From assembly GCA_035041965.1 (NCBI GenBank), contig JAPYMA010000382.1:1-64000 (forward strand): a DNA stretch of 64,000 bases. The letters run 5' to 3'. Position 1 is the first letter of the stretch. Each line of letters begins with the position of its first letter. Shown here one piece after another: positions 23,435-35,362 of the stretch. The position numbers were made by a program, and so were the translations under genes. Below the pieces are notes generated by a model. The model saw only the letters and a program-made list of their open reading frames with translations. It made no database searches and had not been told where the DNA came from. This stretch comes from Anisakis pegreffii (taxonomy: Eukaryota; Nematoda; Chromadorea; Rhabditida; Anisakidae).

Positions 23435-24848
23435 CAGCATCGTAATACAACAACAACATTCTTTCACGCTTGCAAGTGGTATATTCAACTCTGTCTTTGC
23501 ATTCATTTCATTCTCTCTCCATCCAACCAACACCTCACGGAATATTTATTCATTTCCTTCATCCGGCTCGCACTTACAATTCCTTTGATTTTTTATCCTT
23601 GCATCATTCTCGTATCATCAGTCTGGTTTATTGAGTGGATTGCATGTTCAGTTGTTTAACTGTTCAAATTTTTTTGTTTGAGCCGTTTTGTTCATTATTC
23701 GTCCACCTTTTGTAATAGAACTAAAAGTTTTAGTATTAAGATGTTTTGCGACTGGTATGTGCGGTAGTTGGCAAAGGTGCGAGTGATCATTTAGTTCAGC
23801 TCTGTGAACTGAAACCGTTTGGTTTTAATTGTATAAACGGTATTAAAGTTGATTGCTGACTGTGTTATTTCGTCTGTGTGGATCTATATTTCGGTTTGAT
23901 TTTTTTTTGAGATTAGTTATTATTATATGAAATATTCATCTATTTTTGTGTATTGTTGTGTGCGTGCATTTTTTTAAATGGTCACTTCGCTTAAGCTACT
24001 GAAAGAGCATCATCTTGCTACCAGATTCAATCAGTGATCCGTCACTCAGTCATTGTGTACTCATTTTTCCGTATAAATATCGGTCTGGCTCTATTCCATT
24101 TTCCTTTTGCTTCATAACAAATTTCCTTCAACACGAATGGAGTGTTACAAAATTGTACTATCGTTTAATCATTATTGCATTCATTTGTGTGGTGTATATT
24201 GAGAACGATTCATTTCCAACAGTTTATTTATCTATGAAAGACCAACTTGGTTCACAACAATAAACAAATAATTTCCGACCTTGATACACATACACGGAAA
24301 TGAACAACAAAAAGTTGATTTATTGATGTAGCAATTAACGTTGATATTACTAGTGCACTGCTATTACGAATACAGTGCCCCTAGGCACTCTCGTCAGAGA
24401 ACACAACTGAATGAAATGTTTTTAATACGTCAGATAAGAGCAATTTTTATACAACAAGAATGCAGATGAACAAGAAACACGATTGATTATCAACAATGGT
24501 CAGTATATTCGCACGAACAATCCGATCATTCTCTTGGAGATTGAAAGAGCATGTTAACGTACTTCAACTAATGCAAACTTCGGAATCCGATCGAATAAAT
24601 TTTCATTGTTTCGAATTTCGAGTTTACATAAGAAATTCGAATTTGAGCATGATTCACAACAATAAAAATGGACAGTTGAAGAAATTAGTATAATTTGGTG
24701 TGGTAAAAGAATTGGAGTGAAAAGATGAGCGAAGAACATCGAACAAAACGATGGCGCATAATACACGACGGAATAAAAAAAGTGACGAATAAGGGAATAT
24801 GAGATCAGTGTCATCAATCAATGATTAACGATGAACATTTATCACTGA
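23435..24848. other. Intergenic region between convergent ENSA and MED15
   Basis: ENSA ends at 23434 on plus and MED15 ends at 24849 on minus, so this is shared 3' flank. No exon or RNA gene recognised; T-rich stretches follow the ENSA stop. Confidence 0.5.
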
Positions 24849-27800
24849 TCAACTGACCCGAATTGCATGTTCACATGCAATTCGCCAAGCATTGATAATC
24901 TCAGCAACAGATGATGAATTATTAGTCATCGCCAGACGTTTCTCAAAATGAACATTCACCTCACTATCCAAATCACTGCCAAATGACCACTGATCTCGCC
25001 ATATCGATGCTCCTACCTCTGGATATTTGACGGGTATTACCAAACGTAACGGAGGTACTAATAACTGTAATCAGTGAATCACTTATTAATGCATTAATCC
25101 ATTGAAGTAATGTGTAACTTCATCCATCATTCGATATACATTCAGTAAGTTGATTTACGATGCTTTAAAATTAGACTGAAACAATCAAATTCAGCCAACT
25201 CACTGAATCATTCTCAATGAGCACATGAACTTCGGTTGATTCACTTGAAATCGGAAGCAGATCCGTATCAAACCTTAAGCATATTCATTGAAACAATCTT
25301 GAAAATTTAGACTCCTTTCAATCTTTGTATACTTCATTAATCATAAACCCACTCAAAAAATATAACAGCAACAATAAGGATAATTAAAAATAAAAAATCA
25401 ATCACAATTATAACAGTAATAGTAACGAAAATGAGATAAAATAGTAACAATATCAATACTACTACTAATAATAATAACAATAATAATAATAGTAATAATA
25501 ATAGTGATAGTAATGGTAATAGTGATGGTAATAGTAACAGTAACAGTAATAATAATAATAATAATAATAACAATAATAATAATAATAATGCAATTAATAA
25601 TGAGCATAATAGTAATAAAAATATAATTTAATCAGAACAATGCTTCTCAACCCTTTTCAAGCCCACAGCCTTTAAAATGTCCTCGCACCCCTCACAAATC
25701 CACTCTGTATCTCCCATCCACTACAGAGTGTCTGTAGTGTAGAAAGTGCATACCATTAGAGTACCTTCTAGATTTTATAAAAAGGCAGTTAAAGTCCACT
25801 CTCGCTTACTTTATATAAACGGATGCGTTTAAATCCGCCCTCGCCTACTTTAATGTATTAAAAATGAAATGTTATCTCGCATCCCCTGGAATAGGACCTC
25901 GCACCCAAAAGGGGTGCAAGCATCCCTGGTTGAAAAACCCTGCAGTAGGAGAATACTGGAATGAAATTTAGCATGATAAATCAATGACTATAGATGGGAA
26001 AAAGAAGTGAACCTGAAACGAGCGTTCCGTAATTCTCCACAAACTTCATTTGAGAGTTCAATTTTGGATCCATCGCTACAATCAACCAAAATGCGTTTCT
26101 CGGATGCGCCAATCACTTTCTTTTCTGCATTACCAATAAGATGATTTTGTTGAAGATAAAATAAAACAATGCATTCAAATAAAAATGTACGATGGGATTA
26201 AATAGACCCTTTGAGTCGCTACGAAATACTTAGAAATTTGTTTTGTTGATAGACATATTAGGGAAATAATAACAAAACATGTTTACGATGCTCGATAGTA
26301 TTCTAATTTAAACAATAAAATAATAATAAGAAAATGCAAAGAGCAACAAAAACACAAACAGCAGTTCAAAACTCACCATCGACACTGACAGATACTGGCA
26401 ATCCATCTTCCTTTTTGATTCTCTTTGAAGCGACTCCACCGAATGAAGCATTTCTCTTTTGTGGTGACTGTTTATTTATATTTTCATTCGTGATGGCAAT
26501 CACCTCATCAGGCACTCTTCAAAGTTGACTGTTAATATTACTGATGACAAAACTTACTGTTAACAAATACATTCCCTTATAGTGTAGTAATTACAGCTGT
26601 CTACTCGTCGACAATTTATAGTGCAGCTGGAACTACAAAAATGTCAAACTATTATCAGCGAGCACCTTTTAATGTTGCGGTGCAGAAGTTACTCAATGTA
26701 TTCAGAAGAAAGGCCACTCATCTTTGTAATAATTATTATTGAAGCAAAATTTATCACATCGCATTTTAAAAAATCATTTGCTATTCTACGTGACATGAAA
26801 TGACAGCAATTAAACTCACTTAATTGAATACTGCCTGAAATCAATCCAAGGGTCTGGAAGTGATGATTTTAAAGTATCGGATAAGAGACTGTTCGAATCG
26901 ATACGTGCAATTTCTAACAGAGGATAGCAAACTGAACTTCGCTCAACCGTACATTTAACACTTACGATCAGTTTCTCCATTAAATTCAGATCCACTTTCC
27001 TGAATGAATGTTAAACGATATTCGATCGGAACAAAACACTTAATCAATAAAAAAATGTCCACTGCATATTAGTGCATGAGTGACGCACCTCAATAAGCAA
27101 AAGATAACTGGAATGGAGAAGCAAACATTACTGAAACATAAAATTGATTTTCATAAAAAATAAAAACAAACCGTCGGCCTTCCATGATTTCAATGAGTCG
27201 CTCGTACTTCTGCTTTGGTTGTTGGCCATCAAGACTAAAAATCAAACAATTTTGGGAATCGATTGCGATGCTTGGTGATCAAATGAAAAATAAAATTGAA
27301 CGTACCGATTTCTTTCAATGATACGTCGGATCTGATCTTGATATGCCTTTAGTTGTTCTAATTTCTGGCTGTATAAAGGCTCTTCAGTGGCTGCTTTATC
27401 GGCCTCATTGCTCGACATCAGTTGCACATTTGTCATTCCACCATCTAAATAAATATCGTGCTGATAATAACTGATTAATTAAACACAAAAATGAATCAAC
27501 ATGTTTAAGATAGATGCTAAAACACAGCAGATCAATATTAACACATGTGGTAATTGACGTTCTGTAAATAAACAAAATGGATAGTGACGACAAATTATCA
27601 TAATGATAACCATGAGGATGCTGCTGATAAATAGCTGAAGGAACACTCATAGGCCCTCTGTGTTGTAGAGCAGTTTGTTGCATTGATGTTACACCTACAG
27701 ATGACGGTTGTTGTATTATCAATGATGACTGCGGTGAATTATAGTTTGGTAAGATGGTCGTAGCGCTAGTAGTGTTAGTATTGTTTGTGTTAGTGATATT

Positions 27801-30800
27801 CTGATCTTGAGACGATGAACTGCTTGAATTAGCATTGGTTGTATTGAACTGCTGTTGTTGCATCATATGAGTTGCTTGGGTTGTCGACGGAGATGCAGTC
27901 ATTCCTGAGGCAACTTGATATGCATGACTGGCAGATGACGACGTCGACGGCACCACTCTTCTTTAATTTATTTCTTTTTTCGTTTGATACTTCTCATGTA
28001 CCACGTTATAATCACATAATGAGCAATTCATTATTTCTTATCTCATTAATACACCACTTTAAAAAAATGAATATAGTTCACGAAAAAAAATATGGTCGCA
28101 TCTACAGATTTTTTTACCAAACCAAGATTGAATCAGATTTCCTTCCATAATAGAAACAGACTATAGCTCTAAGATAATGTAAGATTTGGACGGTAGATGA
28201 TGATGAAAAGAAACAAAATTGAAATTAACGATCTGTGATAATAAAAGTGGAATGAACAAATTTGTTAAGACAAAAAATAATTAGAACAAGTGAATTAAAA
28301 AACTAACTGCATCGTGGTACACTGTGTAGATGTAATTTGTGACATATTACTAGTCCCTTGCATAACAGCATTTTGATTCGGATATAATGAGCCAGTTTGA
28401 GGAGTCATTTGTCCACCTTGAGATGTATTCATTCGAATTATTTGTGCGCTATTGCTTAGATTGCCTTCAATTCAATCAAATAAAACCATTAATTCGTAAA
28501 GCAAAAGCATTACTCATCAATCGCTATTGATAAAATACGTTACCGTCATCAGTAATTTACTATCAATTTGGTTCACCTGATGCCATACTCATTTGCTGCT
28601 GATTACCACCCATATTAACCATCACCGCTGATCCACTCATTGGACCAGAAGGAGTTTGATAAGCCTGTGGTATCTATAAAAGAACTCTTATTTTATATAT
28701 ATATCACGGAATTTATTGAAGAGTTAATTAATCTGAATCATAATGGAAACAATTTAATAACAAATAGCATGCAGCATATGCTCCTCATTCCAAACTCTTT
28801 GATTCTCGGAGATATTTCGAGGACAAGATGTATGAAAAATATTCGCCAAGTCCATTTTTGTGATTCTTAGCCCTAACTTACGTGCCAACCAGGATTTGCT
28901 GATAAGTCCTAATCAAAAGATAACCTACGTACAATCGTTTTTCACAACTACACTCAGATCAAATAGTAATATAGTTTTATTGACAAAGTATCACCAGCGC
29001 AAATAGAGATGGTTATTTACAAAGTTCAACGTTTCGGCGTTATGCCATCTTCACTTGTTCCTGAGTGATTCAACAACGTGTTCCTGAAGATGGCATAACG
29101 CCGAAACGTTGAACTTTGTAAATAATCATTTGGTAATACTTTGTCAATAAAACTATATTACTATTTGATCTACCTGTTACCACCATGCGCCTTATAAAGG
29201 AGGAAACTTTTCAACAACTACACTCATATTAAAAGCATATCCTCTTTCTTCACATTGTGATGAGACTCATTATTTGACCGCTCGGATAGTACAAAATTGT
29301 GAGAGGATGCATTGTATATTGCTAATGAACAGACAAAGATAAGAACCAACTCGCATCCGATGTGTCTGTATGATATTAAGTGCGATCTGTTTTTTACGCT
29401 CAACATTGGACTCTGCATTGATTTGTTGTTGTGCCATTTGTTGCACTTCTATTGGAAGTCGCGATAATGCATCATTTATAGACATTGATGCTCTTAAAAT
29501 TAATTATTATTTATTACTGCTATTATTATTATTAGCATTGATGTTACATTATTATCACTTCACCTTTATTATTACTTGATGACAAACAATCAAGCAAAAT
29601 TCAACGGTGATCATTCATAGAGTCCACTTATCAAATATTAATGAAACAGTCACCGTGGTTGCATTTGTGCAGCTGACACATACTGATTTGGAGCGATCTG
29701 CATGGGTTGCTGAGTTGGTTGAATCATTGTCATACTGTACCTTCAAATTTCAATCATCTCATTATCTCACAATCTAATCGTATCTCATGTAAACAACAGA
29801 AAATGAAAGTAGTCTCACTTAAAACAGTAATAATAATATAACTATTGTAAGGATGATAATGATCACGGATTTAGCCATTCAACTGATAGATTTCGCCTTT
29901 CCGAATGCGGTGACGTGATATAAACTCCACTCCTAAGAGATAAATCTTATCGCACATATTTACTACCAATTGCACCGAAACATGATCGACTGTCTTTATG
30001 GTGGTCGAAATGGTTTCTTTGCATGTTCACGAATTCAGCTCTTTGCAAATTGCGCAATTCACTTGTGGTTATTTCACTGCACGCGTACGATCGTATTAAC
30101 GAGTTTCTTTTCAGATGTGCCAAATGCGTCGTACTCAAGGCCATCAGATCAATGGATTTCAGCTTTCTAGTACACTTCCCGAGGCAGTTATATGTTCTCG
30201 GAATGCAATTATTTGATATTGATACGATAAGCGCTACTCATACATAAGTTTTGAAATAACATGAAACGCAACACTGCTAACAAAGTTTACGACGGAGGAA
30301 AGGCGAAGCAAACAACCTTTGTTGACGTTGCATAGCCATATTTGCAGGAACGGCCATTTGACATCCATCCCTCATCACCTTAATAATCAACTGTAATATC
30401 ACACTGCAATGCTCATATATTCCAACTGTTCATAACTCGTTTTTGTGACGGCGTAGTTCACTACGGTGTCGGCATCAAAACCGTATTCTGTATTCATAAT
30501 TCAGGGATAAATACGTTGGGGAAAAGTTTGACCGAATTGAAGAGTTACTCATGAGTTAATATAAATGGGGTTTGGTATTAGTATTCCATTGATTTTATTA
30601 GACTCATTTTAAGTTGTTGAATTAATCTGACCAAGATGAAACACTGGTTTAAGTTTACACCGAAGTCTCGTAAATTGTAAATGTGTTAGAAACAAATGCC
30701 GTTATGACTTCACTGACCTTAATCACATCTGAACTACCTCATTTTTTTTGTAAAATTTTAACAATGCCAGATTTAGATGAAAGTGTTTACAACTTAGGTA

Positions 30801-30968
30801 GGCATTGTTAATGGTTACGTCATAGCTTCTGAATGTTGACTGTACATGCCTACACGAATATAACATGAATACTGCAATAATATTCATACCACTCGAGGAT
30901 TTTGTATGCGTTGACCTTGTTGCTGCATTATATATTGTTGTTGATGCTGATCACCGTAATTCATTGCG
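24849..30968 (-). CDS. MED15: Mediator subunit 15 homologue (MDT-15), 5' end missing
   Basis: Fifteen minus-strand exons join without a phase error: 30968-30890, 30378-30317, 29740-29654, 29492-29351, 28664-28577, 28464-28308, 27960-27611, 27444-27306, 27234-27172, 26999-26966, 26941-26832, 26516-26377, 26124-26013, 25273-25204 and 25064-24849 (615 residues visible). The N-terminal half is rich in Gln, Met, Ser, Thr and Asn. Exon 4 has MSINDALSRLPIEVQQMAQQ. The exons near 27.2-27.4 kb encode LEQLKAYQDQIRRIIERNR, then QQPKQKYERLIEIMEGRR. The C-terminal exons encode PPLRLVIPVKYPEVGASIW and end in EIINAWRIACEHAIRVS, matching the conserved MED15 C-terminal domain (PPLRLxxPxxYP...LLNTWAQSV). MED15 is a tail subunit of Mediator that binds activators; in nematodes it serves lipid and stress genes through SREBP and nuclear receptors. 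The KIX domain that contacts activators was not found upstream. Confidence 0.92.
25450..25620. repeat. (TAA)n-type imperfect microsatellite in a MED15 intron
   Basis: ATA/ATG/AAT trinucleotides over about 170 bp in the intron between the 26013 and 25273 exon edges. Leu- or Ile-rich open frames across it are artefacts of the repeat. Confidence 0.9.
25638..25942. mobile_element. hAT-like non-autonomous element (MITE) in a MED15 intron
   Basis: The left end CAATGCTTCTCAACCC and the reverse complement of the right end CAGGGTTTTTCAACC are variants of the CAGnGGTTCTCAACC terminal repeat common to many animal hAT elements. Subterminal inverted words are also seen (CCTCGCACCCCTC on the left, CCTCGCACCC on the right). 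No transposase frame. The flanking 8-mers are not identical, so the element is old. Confidence 0.65.
28957..29170. mobile_element. Foldback element with Penelope-like/hammerhead-like core
   Basis: Arms of about 85 bp run inward from GATCAAATAGTAATATAG (28957) and outward to CTATATTACTATTTGATC (ends 29170). Each arm contains TTTACAAAGTTCAACG and TTTCGGCGTTATGCCATC or its complement. Read on plus, the right arm has CCTGAAGATGGC, ATAAC, GCCGAAACG. This CTGA..GA / GCC-GAAA arrangement is the hallmark of the hammerhead-ribozyme-bearing ends of Penelope-like elements (family knowledge). A CAACTACACTCA duplication flanks it at about 28945-28956 and 29213-29224. It lies in the MED15 intron between exon edges 29351 and 28664. 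Confidence 0.75.
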
Positions 30969-33676
30969 CTGTGTCACAAATAAATATATCGACACTGCAA
31001 ACACTGAATTTCAGTACTGATTTCAGATGAACAATTGAGCAACAGACTATGGCAGTATGGAATTGTCAGGTAACGGTCACAGGACTAGACCAGAAATCAC
31101 CAGGCCAGACCAAGAATTACCGGATCCAGCGTTTGCGCAATGCATTTATCGGTATTGCTACTTTGGTCCCACAAGTCTTGGCCCGGCGATTCCACACTCT
31201 CATTATCTTTCACAATAAATAATGCATGAATACAACTACGTGATTGTGCTAATGGTAATCGTGCTGTGAGATAGTTCAACCACATGACCCTAAATACCGA
31301 TCATTCAAAAAGATATGGCAAGTACCGCAGACCGATTTCATGAAAAGCGACCACCGTCTCTATCCACATCACCCATTCCCAGCTGCATTTAAAAAACAAA
31401 TCGTAACGTCCAAAAAAACATACTGCTACCACTTTCTTTATTTCAAAGAGTGGCAACCTTGCCGGTTATGCTATGTCACACTTCGCCATACAAACACGCC
31501 TGAGAGTAGGGGCGGGATCAGCCAGGAGCATGTCTTGCGCTTTAGTCATCGAAATTTATACTAATGGTGCATCGGGGAAGAACCGTTTAATGCATTGTAG
31601 AATGATTGGAATAATTACGACCATTTATTAGGAAATGAAAACATGCATCACATGAGTCTCCATGCATCGAAAAGTATTTTATTAGCGGTCTCAAAGTAGA
31701 AAAATGTCAGGCAAAAATGAGAGTCGTGCATATAATTATGGATTCACAGGAACGACACTCGCATTTCTTGACACGCATTGATCAGCTCGATTACGGAGAC
31801 GAAACACGACAAAGCTGAACCGAACAGCTTTTTGCCTGCAGTAATCATAACGAGCAATATGAGAAATCGCTTTGTCAAATTGCACTTCTCGACGTATAGT
31901 TTTAGATAACATCGGTATTTACCACTGCTGGTGCGTTTATCTGTTCTCAGGGCTGCAAAGCCATTGTGCGAGGTATTGACATAGTGCAATACCGATTCGC
32001 AGATGCTTATTGAGCGTTCGCAGCTAGGTCAGGGTTTAGCGAGCTTACATCTTGAACCCGAGCCCAGGCAATAGTATGAGAACATGCGGAATTCCACATG
32101 CCCGAATCCGCGGGATTCAGTCCTCATTTTCGAGCCGAACCTGACCTTGTGGGATTCAGGTACGACATCCCGATCCCGAGCCCGACCCCATGGGTTTCAA
32201 CAACGATAGAATTTATGTGAATAAGAATAGTTCCTTATCAGAACATGACGAGTGGATGACAGTGAGTTTCAGCATTGGTCTGTTCTTATCTGTTACAGTA
32301 TTGTGAAAATGGTTATATTTGTATAAAAAATAATTATTTCGTTTATATTGCAGAATTTGTAATAATGATAATAATAACAATAATAATAATAAATGACAAG
32401 AAGAACAATAAAAAGGTTAGTCAACAAGCTGTCAATCGATGTCGTTGACAAAATGCCTTTTTAACTGATCACAAGAAGTTGACGCGAAAAAGGTTGCATA
32501 CATTGGTATGTACGCAGTCGGAATTGAATTAGAGTTGCATCATCAATAATAAATCTGACTGAATGATGTTAGTGACAAAATAACTGACGAATCATTGAAT
32601 AAGGTCACCGGAGAAAGCGGAAAATATGACGACGATCGTGAATGAGATTTATTGTTGTTCTCATTGCTGCTTTTATCATTTATTATTATTATTATTATGT
32701 ATTGTTATTATATGTTATTATTAATGTTATTATGATGTAGCTAGTGTTATTAGTCAATCTGTATCACAATTTTACTACTGCTGTTCGAAGTAACTCTTAA
32801 TATTATCATTATCACGATATCGTTACTTTATTAATACTACCATTACTATCACTCCTCCGTTTATCAGCAAGATTGCAGTTGAAAATTTATGTGTAATTCA
32901 ATTTGTCATCAATCTGACTGAATGATGTCAGTGACACTACGAAGTTCGCTTTTATTCCGGAAATCAGTCAACCTGAAACCGTATAAAATTTCTGGATTGA
33001 TTCTCAACGGAAGAACACATCAATTATTTAGACTCTTTCCTGATGTAGCTGGATTGTGTTTCGATATTTCGGTATCATCCATCATTCTTGAAATGCTGAT
33101 TACCTCTTATATCTTTGTTTATTTCTGCTCCTTTATCTCGTTTATAAGGCCGTTCACATCTCTCTGTTATCCTAATAGTTGCTCTCTGTTTGTCTATCTA
33201 TTCCCACGCGACGCAGTCGTGACTCCACCCTTCTGCAACTGACACGCGTTTATAGGGAAGTGGGTGCAAATCGGCTGTTCTAGCAGAGCTGATATCGACT
33301 GTTCTAGCAGAGCTGATAGATTGAGTTTTGTAATTTTCTACTGGAAAGATGAAAGGGCACTTTTGCTGATAACGGGCGCCACTGCGCACATGTGCTTAGA
33401 TTCCACTTTGCCCGTGTGTAGATATGCCATTCGAAGTCAAATCAGGAGTATGCTTAAGCTTAGACTTACGCTTAGCCCGGTGATGAGGCTAATGCACAGC
33501 CTTCGACTTATGTGTAATGTGTATGAGCACATGAGCATCTGATGGCGCGGTGGCACCCGTTATCAGCAAAAGTACCGATAAAAGTTTCGTTGGATTACAG
33601 TGGTAAATGTTGGATGTGAATTTTTTGAAGAACGATGAAGAAGTTATTATCTTGAATCATTTTAGAACTATTGGAA
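30969..33676. other. Region between divergent MED15 and an unrecognised plus-strand gene
   Basis: Missing MED15 5' exons are expected here but none could be recognised. It contains a GC-rich repeat tract (32041-32200), TAA/TTA microsatellites near 32360-32395 and 32665-32740, and a short duplication of GTTCTAGCAGAGCTGATA at about 33278-33320. Confidence 0.5.
32041..32200. repeat. CCCGA/GGGATTC-rich dispersed repeat
   Basis: Recurrent words GAGCCC, CCCGAATCC, GGGATTCAG and CCCGATCCCGAGCCCGAC in otherwise AT-rich DNA, similar in style to the ends of the hAT relic at 12.85 and 14.75 kb. No coding capacity. Confidence 0.5.
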
Positions 33677-35362
33677 ATGAACTCGGCAGAAATCACGCAA
33701 GCTGATGAGGCCCTTCGAGAAAGATTAAGAAAGCGGGCCGCAGATCCAATTCGTTTACAGTATCTCGAAAAAATGGTCGATTTGACGCGATTTCTGCAGC
33801 AACTTGAACGACTTCTTGCTATGCCAATTAAGTAAGCACGTGAAATGTTCCGATAATTTATTTATTTATTTAATCAGCAAATCCAATTCATTACGAGTTT
33901 GTGCCTCTCCGTTATCACCAATATCACATTCTTCCTTCCTTGACATCCTTTCCACACACTTAACAATAATAACGTTGGGAATCATCTGTCTTCACGAAAT
34001 TCTAACTTCGATTATCGATTTGGAGAACGCAGAGGTTTCGGGCTACTCTCCCATTTTGTGCAATGATTTCTAGTGAGAGGGACTCAAAAAAAGCCCGAAA
34101 ACATGTTCTGCTTGATCGGTTGAAAATGCGTCCAACGATCGCTCTGAGTAGCTATTTCAGTATCAATAATAGACAATTAATGTAATCGAGTAGATCCGTA
34201 GCAATCGGCACATTGAACGTTTTACAACCAAGCAATAATAGATGCTCGTTGCCATAAATAATTTGCATAATTAAGCACAGCCGATTACCAATCCATTGAA
34301 CAATCGTAGCACCAGCAGACATTTTGCCGATTGTCCAGTGCGATCGGCAAACCAACCGCTCCACGTCTGAATAACTACTGCGAATCGTTCTGTTAATTAT
34401 AAAATCTTAGTACAGAGTTATAAAATCCTGTCTTCAGTTAGTGCAGAGTTAATTCGTTGAAAATTGAATGTTCTTCAAGTGGCCTCCGCAAAATTGTTCT
34501 TCTTATCGTGTCATAAATTCATTCTATATGGTAAGTTTTTTGGATTAATGTATTTTTTCAGAATACCAGGTACGTCTGTTTTACCTTACCCAGGTTCATC
34601 AAATAAAATGCGTCACAGCATATTCTCCGTAAAGACGATATGGACATGTGATGATGAAAGACAAGCTGAAACAAGTCGGCTCTACAACATGCAAACATTA
34701 TGGAAAAGGAAATGGTTAAGGGATGTTCTCATAGAGGAGTCAGATTCTGATTCAGATGGCGAGATGCCTTTCACACAACTCGATTTGCACGCTCTTCTCA
34801 AGGTTTATTTCTTCCTGGTTGTTGCTAAATAAGGATTAGTTTGATGTTCTTTGTTCGGTGTACTGCGCTTTTGATTACCTGCAACTGCAGCTTTGCATTC
34901 GCTTTTTTTATTTTAACAATATGTATTCCCGTGTTACTTTGATTGAACTTCATTCTGGCTTCTTTATGAGGTAGTCAACTGTAAGAATGAAAATTTAACA
35001 TTTCGTTCACGTAACAACAACATATACAAGTTTATGTGCTACGGATTTACCTCTAAACGCATGTGAAAGCAAAGTTGACAAACATCTCAGTATTCATAAA
35101 TTTAGCATTCATTAGGTAGGCTTCAACTGTATGGTGTAACCAGTGCTTATTTATTCACAAAATGTTTAATTAAATTACTCTTTCTATTAGAAACACCACC
35201 TTGTTTGTATTTAAGGTACATCGAAGACGTCGCAAGCTACAGAAGAATTACCATAGTGATATTCTCAACTCACAGTACACTTATTATGGCGCTGGTCTCC
35301 TTAGTAGTTATGATCCTTTTCCTGAGCATCAAGCATTTGTTCAACATCAATATGGATATTGA
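33677..35362 (+). CDS. Unrecognised three-exon gene, charged 180-residue protein
   Basis: Exons 33677-33831, 34562-34802 and 35216-35362 join cleanly: AA|GTAAGC donor, TTTTTTCAG acceptor, AAG|GTTTAT donor, GTATTTAAG acceptor. The stop TGA is at 35360-35362. The N-terminus is helical (ADEALRERLRKRAADPIRLQ, then VDLTRFLQQLERLL). A basic aromatic segment (MQTLWKRKWLRDVL) is followed by the acidic serine run EESDSDSDGE, a probable CK2-type substrate. The C-terminus has KVHRRRRKLQKNYHSD and QYTYYGAGLLSSYDPF. Basic clusters with an acidic patch and no signal peptide or membrane segment suggest a nuclear protein, perhaps a chromatin-complex subunit (inference only). An AATAAA lies at 35663-35668. 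It is divergent from MED15. Confidence 0.75.

Noticed and set aside
25337..25607. Poly-Leu and poly-Ile/Thr minus-strand frames
   Set aside because: Translation of a trinucleotide microsatellite in a MED15 intron.
34152..34364. Minus-strand frame (SAGATI...NEHLLLLGCKTF) inside intron 1 of the unrecognised plus-strand gene
   Set aside because: Composition is protein-like, but there are no supporting exons, no homologue I recognise, and it lies in the intron of a better gene.
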